Shown here piece by piece: positions 9,008-17,664 of a stretch of 42,034 nt of DNA. Each line of letters starts with the position of its first letter. The stretch's first letter is position 1. The translations under genes and the position numbers were made by a program. The stretch comes from an uncultured Chthoniobacterales bacterium. GTDB lineage: Bacteria > Verrucomicrobiota > Verrucomicrobiia > Chthoniobacterales > CALDSX01. The notes beneath the pieces were generated by a model. It was not told the origin of the DNA. It did not search any database and worked only from the letters and a program-made list of their open reading frames with translations. The DNA is taken from contig CALDSX010000063.1 of the NCBI GenBank assembly GCA_937924445.1, positions 1 to 42,034 of the forward strand, written 5' to 3'.

Positions 9008-10416
9008 AAGCACCGACATTCAGGCAGCTTATCAATCTAGGAATCCCCCGACATGCCCTAGATGAGGCGGTCTCTGCTTTGAGGGCTATGCTCTCAAGCG
9101 GTTCTACTTTTAAGGAAGCCACCCAGGAGCTTCAGTCTGTTCAGGCCAATCCGGAGGCATTTCTCGGGCACCCTGTTTTGCAATCTTTCGCACGGGCTGT
9201 TTATGTTCCGCCTTATGTGCGGCGCGAGAGTCCCGCGCCCTGGCAACAGTGGGGTAGCAATCTCGATGAGCAGGCGATCAAACAGATGATCAATGCCTGT
9301 TCGCTGCCAGTGGCAGTTGCGGGCGCGTTGATGCCGGATGCTCATGTCGGTTACGGGCTGCCTATCGGCGGGGTTCTCGCCACGGATAACAGCATCATCC
9401 CCTTCGCTGTGGGTGTGGATATTGCCTGTCGGATGCGCCTGACGGTTTTTGATCTCCCTGGCGATCGTATTGCAGGGCAGCGCGATCGTCTCGCAAATAT
9501 TCTGGAATCCGAAACCCGCTTCGGTGTCGGAGCTGTTTTTCAGAAACGCTGGGGTCATCCGGTTATGGATGAGGACTGGTCTATCTGTGCGATCACTGCA
9601 AAGCTCAAAGACAAAGCCTGGGCGCAGCTTGGCACAAGCGGTTCGGGCAACCACTTCGTTGAATTTGGCCTTTTTATCCCCGTTACCGAGGAGGCAGGCA
9701 AGGGTGAGCTACCGAAGTCCGGCGAGTATCTCGCGCTGCTCAGCCATAGTGGTTCGCGGGGCGCTGGGGCGTGCGTGTGTCAACATTACAGCCAGGTTGC
9801 GATGAGCCGCCAAGCGAACCTACCCAAAGAGCTAAAGCACCTTGCATGGCTTGAGCTCGATTCTGAACCTGGCCAAGAATACTGGAGCGCAATGAATCTG
9901 ATGGGTCGCTATGCTGCCGCCAACCACGAAATTATTCATAAACAAATCGCCCGGGCCATTGGTGCCAGGATACTTTTCCAGGTCGAGAATCACCACAACT
10001 TTGCCTGGAAAGAGGTTCATAACATCAATGGGAAACAATGCGAGGTAGTGGTGCACCGAAAAGGGGCCACCCCTGCTGGCCAGGGCATCCTCGGCGTCAT
10101 CCCCGGCTCAATGGCCACACCTGGATTTCTAGTGCGAGGGCGCGGGTGCGCCGCTTCGCTCGAATCGGCCTCCCATGGAGCTGGGCGCGTTATGAGCCGC
10201 TCGCAGGCTCTCTCGAGTTTTTCTTGGAGCGCCGTGAAAAAAGAGTTGGCCGCAGCCAACGTGCATCTGCTCTCAGCAGGCCTTGATGAGGTGCCCGGTG
10301 TTTACAAAAATATTGAAAATGTCATGGCCGCACAGACCGATCTTGTCGACATCTTGGGCGTATTCCAACCCCGAATCGTCAAAATGTGTCCAGCTGGCGA
10401 GCGCGCCGAGGACTGA
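9004..10416 (+). CDS. rtcB: RtcB-family RNA ligase
   Basis: The protein has 470 residues. RtcB joins 2',3'-cyclic phosphate or 3'-phosphate RNA ends to 5'-OH ends using GTP and Mn2+. Signatures are [12 protein letters not shown] (about 112), GVDIACRM with the metal-binding Cys (about 142), [23 protein letters not shown], the HHNFAWKE region, and the guanylylated-His motif [13 protein letters not shown] (about 390). The first 90 or so residues are an extension compared with short RtcB proteins. GVDIACRM replaces the common GVDIGCGM, so it may belong to a divergent RtcB subgroup. It overlaps the uvrB stop by ATGA. No RtcA or RtcR is visible. Confidence 0.9.
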   Translation: MKAPTFRQLINLGIPRHALDEAVSALRAMLSSGSTFKEATQELQSVQANPEAFLGHPVLQSFARAVYVPPYVRRESPAPWQQWGSNLDEQAIKQMINACSLPVAVAGALMPDAHVGYGLPIGGVLATDNSIIPFAVGVDIACRMRLTVFDLPGDRIAGQRDRLANILESETRFGVGAVFQKRWGHPVMDEDWSICAITAKLKDKAWAQLGTSGSGNHFVEFGLFIPVTEEAGKGELPKSGEYLALLSHSGSRGAGACVCQHYSQVAMSRQANLPKELKHLAWLELDSEPGQEYWSAMNLMGRYAAANHEIIHKQIARAIGARILFQVENHHNFAWKEVHNINGKQCEVVVHRKGATPAGQGILGVIPGSMATPGFLVRGRGCAASLESASHGAGRVMSRSQALSSFSWSAVKKELAAANVHLLSAGLDEVPGVYKNIENVMAAQTDLVDILGVFQPRIVKMCPAGERAED

Positions 10417-10570
10417 TACATCGGTTGGCTACAACAGGCGGCCCAGCAAAAAGACAACGTTCGTCGTTTGGTGAGGGGGAACGCTTTATGACAATTTTCC
10501 CAAGCCAAAACCGCTTGCATAAAGCCCCTTCGCAGATACGTTCCTAGGGTCACGCTCCGCTGCAAGTGCC

Positions 10571-10867
10571 ATGCAAACTCCTTTTTCTGCTGAGAAATCC
10601 AGCACAGGTTCACCAAAAAAGTCGCCTAAACTTTCAAGGCCCGACACATTGAACCGACGCAGTTCGATATCAGCCCAAGAACAGCCGGCGACCAATCAGT
10701 TCGCTCATCAAAGGTCGGCCGAGTGCCAACGTATTACAAAGCGGCTGGCCGATCGCGCCTTGCTCGACGCATACGTTGAAGCGGGTTTGGATGCAGAAGT
10801 GCGCAGGTATTTTCGCAGCCTGCCAGAGAATAACCCCGGGCGAAAGCCCACCCACCGAAAGGCCTAA
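10571..10867 (+). CDS. Possible small hypothetical protein upstream of truA
   Basis: The ORF has 98 residues. The N-terminal half is Ser/Pro/Lys-rich and probably disordered. The C-terminal half (QRITKRLADRALLDAYVEAG...) looks like a genuine amphipathic helical segment. It ends 8 bases before truA, which suits an operon position. No good ribosome-binding site is seen. An antisense ORF at 10486-10695 competes for the left part. I do not recognise a family, and it may be spurious. Confidence 0.4.
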   Translation: MQTPFSAEKSSTGSPKKSPKLSRPDTLNRRSSISAQEQPATNQFAHQRSAECQRITKRLADRALLDAYVEAGLDAEVRRYFRSLPENNPGRKPTHRKA

Positions 10868-10875
10868 CCGCAGGA

Positions 10876-11649
10876 ATGCGCCGTTTGCGCATTCGCATCG
10901 CCTACGATGGCGCGGGTTTCCAAGGTTGGCAATCCCAGCAGGGTCGTGGCGCTATTCAGGACTTGGTCGAGGATGCCATTGCCTCCCTCACTGGACAGCG
11001 CGTTCGCATCCACTCGGCGGGGCGCACGGATGCGGGGGTCCATGCCCTTGGGCAGGAAGCTCACTTTGACTTACCCTCCAACATTCGCATTCCCTGCGAA
11101 AAATGGCCAGAGGCACTCAATACAAAACTTCCGCCTCAAATTCGTGTGATGCGCTGTCACGTCGTATCTCCAACTTTTCATGCGCGGTTTTCGGCTGTTG
11201 CAAAAACGTACCGCTACGAAATTCGCCTCGGGCGAATTTTACCGCCGCATGAGTATAACCGCGTCTGGCTGGTGCCTATGCCGCTGGACATTCATCTGCT
11301 TTATAAGGGGCTGGCAGCGTTCAGGGGCAGGCATGATTTCCGTTCATTTGCCGCAAACCGCGGGAGCCTCGAACCTGACACTGTGCGGGAGATTTTTCAG
11401 GCTACTGCCGTGGCACGCGGAAAGCGGCTCTCGATCATTTTCAAGGGCGACGGTTTTCTTTATCGAATGGTTCGTCTGATGGTAGGCGGACTTGTGCAAA
11501 TGGCGGCGGGACGCATGACTTTTGATGGGATAACTCAACTCATTGACCCTCCGACAGATTCCAAAGCAAAATGTACATTTTGTGCTCCTGCATGTGGGTT
11601 GACCCTTGTTCGCGTTTTTTATTCGAATACCAAATCACCTGCAGCATGA
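10876..11649 (+). CDS. truA: tRNA pseudouridine(38-40) synthase TruA
   Basis: The 257-residue length is typical. It begins with RIRIAYDGAGFQGWQSQ, the family N-terminus. SAGRTDAGVHALGQ contains the catalytic Asp at about residue 52. YRYEIRLG and FKGDGFLYRMVRLMVGGLVQMAAG are the other conserved blocks. The enzyme converts uridines 38-40 of the tRNA anticodon arm to pseudouridine. CGCAGGA just upstream of the ATG is an acceptable SD. pbpC follows 10 bases after the stop, so the two are probably co-transcribed. Confidence 0.95.
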   Translation: MRRLRIRIAYDGAGFQGWQSQQGRGAIQDLVEDAIASLTGQRVRIHSAGRTDAGVHALGQEAHFDLPSNIRIPCEKWPEALNTKLPPQIRVMRCHVVSPTFHARFSAVAKTYRYEIRLGRILPPHEYNRVWLVPMPLDIHLLYKGLAAFRGRHDFRSFAANRGSLEPDTVREIFQATAVARGKRLSIIFKGDGFLYRMVRLMVGGLVQMAAGRMTFDGITQLIDPPTDSKAKCTFCAPACGLTLVRVFYSNTKSPAA

Positions 11650-11659
11650 TCTCTGAAAA

Positions 11660-13993
11660 ATGAGTTGCTTGACATCTCCGCCGCTAACTAAAGCACCCAC
11701 GACAGCGGTGTGCCGTGGCGGACGGCTTCTGCGCAGTGGGCTGCTGCTAGCAGCTTTTTTCCTTTTCTCGGCAGTGGTGGGTCTATTCCTCGCAGATCTC
11801 TTTCTGCCGCTGCCAGCTGAGTTGCTCGCACCCCGTCCGCTCACATCGAGGGTACTCGATCGCCATGGAGTGCCACTTGCTGAATTTGGTACCAAGACAG
11901 CATGCAAACAGGAATGGCTCGATCTAAATCAGATGGGCAGATTTCTGCCGACCATAACGGTCGCGTTGGAGGATCGGCGGTTCTTTTCCCATTCGGGGGT
12001 GGATTTCCGCTCAGTTGCCCGCTCTTTGAGGGATAATCTCTTTCATCCCGGCTCAGGTGGTGGGGCTTCGACCCTAACCCAGCAGTTAGTGAAACTCTCA
12101 CTCGGACGACGTGGGGTGCCGCTTCTTGACAAGCTTATCGAGATACTCCACGCGAGAAAAATCGAGCGTCACTGGCCGAAGCGTCAAATTCTTGCGGCTT
12201 ACCTCAATCGTCTCGACTACGGAAATCGGTTAATCGGTCCAGCTGCGGCCGCAGAAGCTTATTTTGGCAAGAGACCAGAAGCCTTGACGTTGGCGGAAGC
12301 AATTTATCTTGCCGGTTTGCCCCGCTCGCCGACACGACTTAATCCGTGGCGAAGGCCAGTCGCCGCGGCGGCCGAGTTTCGCCGTTCGGTCTCGCGTCTG
12401 AAGCGATTAGATACCAAATTACCAGACGGAACTTCGGAAGGGCTCGAGCTTCAAAAAGACTCTCTCAGTCGACTCGAGCCACCGCCGGTCAGGCCATGGC
12501 AGCGATCTGCTTTTATGGACTCTTCAGCGAGGTTTTTTGCCGACGAGGCAATTCGCCGGGCCAAAGGAAAAAGTGCTATTGTGCACACGACGTTAGACAA
12601 AGCATTGCAACAAAAGGTGTTTGCACTCGCATCCGCTCATCTCGAATCGCTCAAGCGCCCTTCGGTGAGCGCTGTAGCAATTGTTGTTCTTTCGAACAAC
12701 AATTCTAAAGTCCGCGCGCATATTTCGCTTGATCTGAACTCGTCAGAAATTGACTGCACGAGGCTACGGCGCAGCCCAGGCTCCACGCTCAAACCATTTG
12801 TCTACCTCACCGCGCTTGAACGTCGCCTGATTACCGCCGCAACCCTGCTTCCCGACACACGTGATGCAGTGCGCGCTGTTTATCCGGATTATGCACCTCA
12901 AAACTACAGCAACAGGTTTCTCGGACCTGTTCGGGCAAGGGAGGCACTGGCAAATTCACTTAATGTACCCGCAGTTGTGCTCCTGGAAAGAGTTGGTGCG
13001 AGGGCTATGTTCCACCATCTTGAGGGATGGGGTATCTCTTTTGGGCGTCCATTTGATGATGTCGGCGCTGGATTTGTTCTCGGTAACTGTGAGGTTTCTC
13101 CGATGGATCTCGCGGCGGCTTACGCCGCCATCGCACGTGGAGGAGTGGCTGTTCCGCCAAGCTGGTTGGAATCGGAATTCACCGCTGGTCGCCGACGAGC
13201 CTCTGCCTCAAGCTGCGCAATTGTGGCGGATATTCTTTCGGACAACGACGCGAGAATCAGAGAATTCGGAGCCCGCTCGCCTCTGGCGCTACCGGTTCGA
13301 GTGGCTGCAAAAACGGGAACAAGCAGCTGGTTTCGCGATGCGTGGGCAGCTGGATTTACGCGGGACCACACTGTTGTCGTCTGGGTTGGCAATAGCTCCG
13401 GCGCCCCTCTCGGTGAACTCCCCGCCATCCGTGCCGCAGCACCGCTTTGGCGGGCAATTATTGATTACCTGCTGGCCCAAGGCAGCCGACCTTTGCAATT
13501 GCCCGAAAGCTTTGGCCTCGAGTCTGTAGAAATCTGCACACTCACCGGCCTTCGTGCCTCAGAGAAGAGCCCCGGAGTTGTAAGGGAATACTTTCTGCCC
13601 GGCACCGCACCAGAGGAATCATCTGCTGAAATGATCGACATTGAACAAGGCCATGCGATACCTTTACTCGACGCGCAATACGCCGCGTGGTGCGCCAGCC
13701 CGGATAATTCCATCGGTGCCAGGCTGAAACCAAACAGTGAACCAAAGATTCTTGTTCCGGAGGAGGGGGCCGTTTTGGCCCTGGACCGTGAGATTCCAAG
13801 AGCGCAACAACGAATTGAGTTCCGGGCCACCGGCATCGAGGAGGGAGGACGTTGGTTCGTCAATGAAAAGGAAATTTTTCCTGAAAACGGTCGCTACTCC
13901 TGGTCCCTAGAGTCGGGAAACCACACGGTTCGGCTTGAGACAGCAGACGGAAAGGTACTCTCCCGCCGTTTTAAGGTTCTTCCCTCACCGTAA
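11660..13993 (+). CDS. pbpC: Penicillin-binding protein 1C (bifunctional transglycosylase/transpeptidase)
   Basis: The protein has 777 residues. A single membrane anchor lies at about 22-48. The GT51 transglycosylase domain (about 55-230) has the catalytic Glu in VALEDRRFFSHSGVD (about 104) and GASTLTQQLVK. The transpeptidase domain (about 300-600) has SPGSTLKPF with active Ser about 375 and Lys about 378, then NSLNVPAV and KTGTSSWFRD. The C-terminal 90 or so residues match the BiPBP_C beta domain typical of PBP1C (REIPRAQQRIEFRATG...). It polymerises and cross-links peptidoglycan at the outer face of the inner membrane. It lies 10 bases after truA and is followed by a terminator-like hairpin. 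Confidence 0.93.
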   Translation: MSCLTSPPLTKAPTTAVCRGGRLLRSGLLLAAFFLFSAVVGLFLADLFLPLPAELLAPRPLTSRVLDRHGVPLAEFGTKTACKQEWLDLNQMGRFLPTITVALEDRRFFSHSGVDFRSVARSLRDNLFHPGSGGGASTLTQQLVKLSLGRRGVPLLDKLIEILHARKIERHWPKRQILAAYLNRLDYGNRLIGPAAAAEAYFGKRPEALTLAEAIYLAGLPRSPTRLNPWRRPVAAAAEFRRSVSRLKRLDTKLPDGTSEGLELQKDSLSRLEPPPVRPWQRSAFMDSSARFFADEAIRRAKGKSAIVHTTLDKALQQKVFALASAHLESLKRPSVSAVAIVVLSNNNSKVRAHISLDLNSSEIDCTRLRRSPGSTLKPFVYLTALERRLITAATLLPDTRDAVRAVYPDYAPQNYSNRFLGPVRAREALANSLNVPAVVLLERVGARAMFHHLEGWGISFGRPFDDVGAGFVLGNCEVSPMDLAAAYAAIARGGVAVPPSWLESEFTAGRRRASASSCAIVADILSDNDARIREFGARSPLALPVRVAAKTGTSSWFRDAWAAGFTRDHTVVVWVGNSSGAPLGELPAIRAAAPLWRAIIDYLLAQGSRPLQLPESFGLESVEICTLTGLRASEKSPGVVREYFLPGTAPEESSAEMIDIEQGHAIPLLDAQYAAWCASPDNSIGARLKPNSEPKILVPEEGAVLALDREIPRAQQRIEFRATGIEEGGRWFVNEKEIFPENGRYSWSLESGNHTVRLETADGKVLSRRFKVLPSP

Positions 13994-14002
13994 GATGATT
14001 CT

Positions 14003-14044
14003 GCAAGGAGCTTAAAAAAATCTCCTTTTGCCAGCAGTTTTTTT
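14003..14044 (+). terminator. Probable terminator after pbpC
   Basis: GCAAGGAG (14003-14010) can pair with CTCCTTTTGC (14022-14031) with a 2-base bulge. A T-run (GTTTTTTTAGG) follows at 14037-14044. The hairpin begins 10 bases after the pbpC stop. The A-run in the loop means it could also work on the minus strand for the gene ending at 14234. Confidence 0.5.
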
Positions 14045-14233
14045 AGGATGGCAAATAAGCATCCACGTAGGAATCGTAATTTAGAGAAAGTAGTAGTGCG
14101 GTTTTTCGACAGTCGTTTATACAATTCCCGTATTCAAAGCTTCCAAAACACCACCGCACGTTTTGCAAGAGAGGGCTCTTATTTGAGTTGTTTGGTGAAT
14201 ACCTCAGATAAAGCGCCGTTTACTGGCGGCTTC

Positions 14234-15028
14234 TCAAACAACGGAACTTTCTTCTCTCGGAAGACGCTCAGGAAATTTTACCACGTATGCAATCAAGTCG
14301 CAAAGTATCTCCACCGATCGTGCTGCGTTAGCTTCCGTGATATAATCCCAGTAGCCCCCACCGACGCCGTAAAGCGATTCAAAGGATTGATATTGTAAGG
14401 TCATAGGCCAGTCCTTTTGCATAAGCTCGACCTGATACGTTAGTTGCGGAAGGAGTGTTTTTCCGGAGTACCGAATGATAACTCCAAAGGGAGTGCCTTC
14501 CAATCTACCTTTGTATCTCCACATCTGACTACCTAAATCTGCGCTCTCGGCAGAAAAACGATGAAATAATGCTTTCTCTACCTGTTTCCGCAGTCTGCTA
14601 AGTCTGACTGGGATAAGTTCCTCAACATTTTTTGCGAAATACTCGGGCAATTTCTCGGCAAAACCCGTCACACCAGTGTTCCGAAGCCACCCCTGCCATC
14701 CAGCAAAAGTTTCACTCTTCGCCCGAGCAGCCAATATCTTCACTCCCGAATAACGAACACCCTCCGGTTTGGTTGGAGATTTCATCGCAGAAGTGAATCT
14801 TTGTATAAGTTCAGGTGAACTGGACATCCTAAACAAACGGTCAGTCAGTATTTGGGCACTCATCTCGATCCATGCATTTTTCTCGGAGGGAGTTAGCGCC
14901 CCAAAGCCATCCAAAAAGCGAATAACCCTTGTGTCAGGAACCTTGCTCAGCCGACTGAAATCGCCGGAGAATTCATTTTTGAATTCCTCAATCAACCACT
15001 CCGTCAGGATGTTGCGGGACACATTCAT
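14234..15028 (-). CDS. Hypothetical protein, unrecognised
   Basis: The protein has 264 residues, with no signal peptide or membrane segment. The N-terminal part (MNVSRNILTEWLIEEFKNEFSG...) looks helical and acidic. The C-terminal part has an alternating beta-like stretch, GVIIRYSGKTLLPQLTYQVELMQ, then SLYGVGGGYWDYITEANAARSV. I do not recognise the family. It stands alone on the minus strand between plus-strand genes. The base composition looks more AT-rich than its neighbours, which may indicate recent acquisition. The long frame with sensible protein character supports it being real. Confidence 0.65.
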   Translation of the reverse strand: MNVSRNILTEWLIEEFKNEFSGDFSRLSKVPDTRVIRFLDGFGALTPSEKNAWIEMSAQILTDRLFRMSSSPELIQRFTSAMKSPTKPEGVRYSGVKILAARAKSETFAGWQGWLRNTGVTGFAEKLPEYFAKNVEELIPVRLSRLRKQVEKALFHRFSAESADLGSQMWRYKGRLEGTPFGVIIRYSGKTLLPQLTYQVELMQKDWPMTLQYQSFESLYGVGGGYWDYITEANAARSVEILCDLIAYVVKFPERLPREESSVV

Positions 15029-15249
15029 ACAGATCGAAATATCCGAGAGGCGGTTTCATTAAAAGAAAAAAACATTTCAGCCTACGACAGTAAGGGTGTG
15101 CGTCGAGCCTTAAAATTGCAAAAGGCGAAACACGGATACATCTCTATCTACCCAACACTACTGTAACCTCGGCGACGGAGAGGCGCTGTTTTTGAGTTTT
15201 AGACCTCTTTCGTGGTACTTTTAAATTTCGAGATTGATTTGTCGGACGT

Positions 15250-15852
15250 TTGAAAGAAAAGAGAAACAAATTCTTTCAACATATGAGAGGAAATAATTAC
15301 AAAATTATTAAGAAGCTCCTGATTTGGTTTTTTGTCTCTTTAGCAGGTCTCTCCTCCATCTCTCTCGCTTCACAAGATCCCTGTGGTTTTGTCCGCAGAA
15401 TATACGATGCCACCCAAGGGATCACTGCAAGCTGCGGTGTTCCGGAGGGAGACACACTCTTGCTCTTCTCAGAAGAACTTAGAGATCTTTTCAAAAAAGC
15501 TCTAGCCGCTAATCACAAATACAGCGCAAAACATCCTGATGAAAAGCCGCCGTTCGCCGATTTCGACCCCTTCCACCCTCTTCCGAATCGGCACAAATCT
15601 GTCGAGGTTCTTACAACACCCGCAGCCACACCCCCTTTTCTAAGTTCCGTCGTGACGGTGTTCGAATATGAAGACGATTCTGTGATGCCCTCCGCACGTT
15701 ATTCGGCCCTGATGATTTATCGCCTCGTTGAGGAGAACGGCGCTCTCCAAATCCAGGATATACTCACCATCGATCCACGGGAGGAAAACGGTGTCTCTTC
15801 CCTCCGGGAGCAAATCATTCTTGGCCTCCGAACAGCAGACGTTGCCGACTGA
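15250..15852 (+). CDS. Hypothetical exported protein
   Basis: The protein has 200 residues. A basic N-terminus (MKEKRNKFFQHMRGNNYKIIKK) is followed by a hydrophobic core and LASQ, a probable signal peptide cleaved near residue 42. The mature part begins DPCGFVRRIYDATQGI, contains two Cys and predicted alpha/beta structure, and ends SSLREQIILGLRTADVAD. The start of the mature part vaguely resembles small periplasmic proteins of the DUF3828 type, but this is weak. A later ATG (MRGNNYKIIKK) would also leave a signal peptide. No functional partner is evident. Confidence 0.65.
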   Translation: MKEKRNKFFQHMRGNNYKIIKKLLIWFFVSLAGLSSISLASQDPCGFVRRIYDATQGITASCGVPEGDTLLLFSEELRDLFKKALAANHKYSAKHPDEKPPFADFDPFHPLPNRHKSVEVLTTPAATPPFLSSVVTVFEYEDDSVMPSARYSALMIYRLVEENGALQIQDILTIDPREENGVSSLREQIILGLRTADVAD

Positions 15853-15974
15853 AAAATTTTGGGTCGCCACTTCCTGGCTTTAACCCTGTCGGTCCGGGAA
15901 ATGAAACGGCGCTCCTCGAAAGGCATCTATGGAAGGGCTTCCAAGCGTGTTAATGTGGTGCCTTCAATTTTAGT

Positions 15975-16601
15975 ATGATTTTTTACGCTCACAATAATTT
16001 GGCCCTCGGTGCAATCGCGCTTTTGCCCTTTTTCGTCTCCTGCGCAGGAGCTACAAAAGATCTGCCACCACAGAAACTGAAAAAATTCACTGGTGGCATT
16101 GCCCATGCACAACATGTGGACTTGGAACAGATGATGGGCGACTGGATTGTTTTTGCCAACATCCCCTACTGGGCCGAGCGCGATGCATACGGTTCGATTG
16201 AGCGCTATCAGTTAGATTCGCAAGGACGCATACCTACGGAGTTTTATTTTCGAAAAGGCAAGCCCTCTGGGCCGGTTAAGAGGGTTCGTTCTCTTGCGCG
16301 GGTTGTTGATCACAAATCAAACGCGACCTGGCAGGTTGAGTTTTTTGGCGTCATAAAAATTCCATACATCATCGCCGAGGTCTCACCTGAATATCGCTGG
16401 GCGCTTATTGCCCATCCTTCCAGAAATCTTGGATGGATTCTTTCAAGAGAACGCTTGTCGGACGAGCAATATCGTGCGATCCTCACCATTGCCAAAGAGC
16501 GCGGCTACAATCCAGATAAGTTTCAAAAAGTTCCTGAGAGTGAGCCGTTCGATCTGCCGCCTCGGCGAGTTACGTCCACCGCGACTTCGCACCGCGAATG
16601 A
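15975..16601 (+). CDS. blc: Outer-membrane lipocalin lipoprotein (Blc-like)
   Basis: The protein has 208 residues. The signal sequence ends in a lipobox-like FVSC-AGA with Cys at residue 23, predicting a lipoprotein. The lipocalin signature appears as DLEQMMGDWIVFANIPYWAERDA, in place of the classic GxW. Further blocks are WQVEFFGVIKIPYIIAEVSPEYRWALIAHPSRNLGWILSRE and a C-terminal helix ending RGYNPDKFQKV, typical of bacterial Blc. Lipocalins bind fatty acids or lysophospholipids in the periplasm. It is followed by a fatty-acyl desaturase and a flavoprotein, an arrangement that suggests membrane-lipid modification. Confidence 0.87.
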   Translation: MIFYAHNNLALGAIALLPFFVSCAGATKDLPPQKLKKFTGGIAHAQHVDLEQMMGDWIVFANIPYWAERDAYGSIERYQLDSQGRIPTEFYFRKGKPSGPVKRVRSLARVVDHKSNATWQVEFFGVIKIPYIIAEVSPEYRWALIAHPSRNLGWILSRERLSDEQYRAILTIAKERGYNPDKFQKVPESEPFDLPPRRVTSTATSHRE

Positions 16602-16650
16602 AGTATCCACTAAACTCCTTTCTCAGCTTTTTCCATCGAAATATTTTCAC

Positions 16651-17655
16651 ATGAACTCAGATCAGGCTGTTCAGCAAGAAACCATCACTCAGACAATTTT
16701 ACGCGTTTTGCGCCAAATTTTTGATGCTGATTATTATCCTCAAGGAGTGGCTCGTGTTCTCGAACAGCCAGAGCGTTTCGAGTTTGGTCGCGCCTTGCCT
16801 TTTATCTTTCTCCATCTCGGCTGCCTGGGAGTAATCTGGACTGGATGGAGCCCTGTGGCGATTCTGGTTGCTGCCGCGCTCTACTTTATTCGGATGTTCG
16901 CAATTACCGGCTTTTACCACCGCTATTTCTCGCACAAGGCATTCAAAACGTCACGCGTGGCGCAATTTTTATTCGCCGTTCTTGGAAACACAGCCGTCCA
17001 GCGGGGGCCGCTCTGGTGGGCTTACGTGCACCGTCATCACCATAAACATTCTGACCACGAGGAAGATATGCACAGTCCTGGAGTCAAAGGCTTTATCTGG
17101 TCGCATATCGGCTGGATGACTAGCAGCAGAAACTTCCCCACCCGCTACGAACATGTCAAGGATCTTGCCAAGTATCCTGAGCTTGTGTTGTTAAACAGGT
17201 TTGACTGGATTGTTCCAGCCATTTTTGCCCTTTGCCTGTTTCTCTGCGGAGCTGCTCTTGAAAGTTTCGCTCCGGATCTCGGAACAAACGGCTGGCAGAT
17301 GCTTGTTTGGGGCTTCTTCATCAGCACAGTTGTCTTGCTTCATGCCACGTTAGCAATTAATTCCTTCGCTCACTCCTTTGGTAAGAAAGTTTATAACACT
17401 GACGACGAAAGTCGTAACAGTTTGATTCTTGCACTTGTCACTCTCGGCGAAGGCTGGCATAATAATCATCACCGCTACATGAGTAGTGCTCGTCAGGGTT
17501 TCCGATGGTATGAATTGGATATTACTTATTACATCCTAAAGTTACTGAGCTTCACCGGTTTGGTAAAAGATCTAAAACCTGTTCCCGTGCAGATCCTAGA
17601 GGAAGCTCAGCACCGCGCCTCAAATCTTAAAAGTTCCACCACTGCAAAGTCCTGA
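16651..17655 (+). CDS. Membrane fatty-acyl (delta-9 type) desaturase
   Basis: The ORF track begins at 16408, inside the lipocalin gene. The ATG at 16651 (MNSDQAVQQE) is the sensible start and gives 334 residues. Three histidine clusters for the di-iron centre are present: HRYFSH at about 90-95, HRHHH at about 127-131, and HNNHH near 280. Hydrophobic segments surround them, as in acyl-CoA/acyl-lipid delta-9 desaturases. The enzyme introduces a cis double bond in membrane fatty acids using O2, which implies at least microaerobic life. It sits between the lipocalin and a COG2907-type flavoprotein with a 9-base gap, so the three are likely co-transcribed. Confidence 0.9.
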   Translation: MNSDQAVQQETITQTILRVLRQIFDADYYPQGVARVLEQPERFEFGRALPFIFLHLGCLGVIWTGWSPVAILVAAALYFIRMFAITGFYHRYFSHKAFKTSRVAQFLFAVLGNTAVQRGPLWWAYVHRHHHKHSDHEEDMHSPGVKGFIWSHIGWMTSSRNFPTRYEHVKDLAKYPELVLLNRFDWIVPAIFALCLFLCGAALESFAPDLGTNGWQMLVWGFFISTVVLLHATLAINSFAHSFGKKVYNTDDESRNSLILALVTLGEGWHNNHHRYMSSARQGFRWYELDITYYILKLLSFTGLVKDLKPVPVQILEEAQHRASNLKSSTTAKS

Positions 17656-17664
17656 ACGTTGGCC

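Noticed and set aside
10486-10695. 69-residue minus-strand ORF between rtcB and truA
   Set aside because: It has no recognisable family or RBS, is antisense to a plausible plus-strand ORF, and stands alone on the minus strand here.
14048-14398. 116-residue plus-strand ORF after pbpC
   Set aside because: It overlaps the end of the longer minus-strand gene, has low-quality composition and no family similarity.
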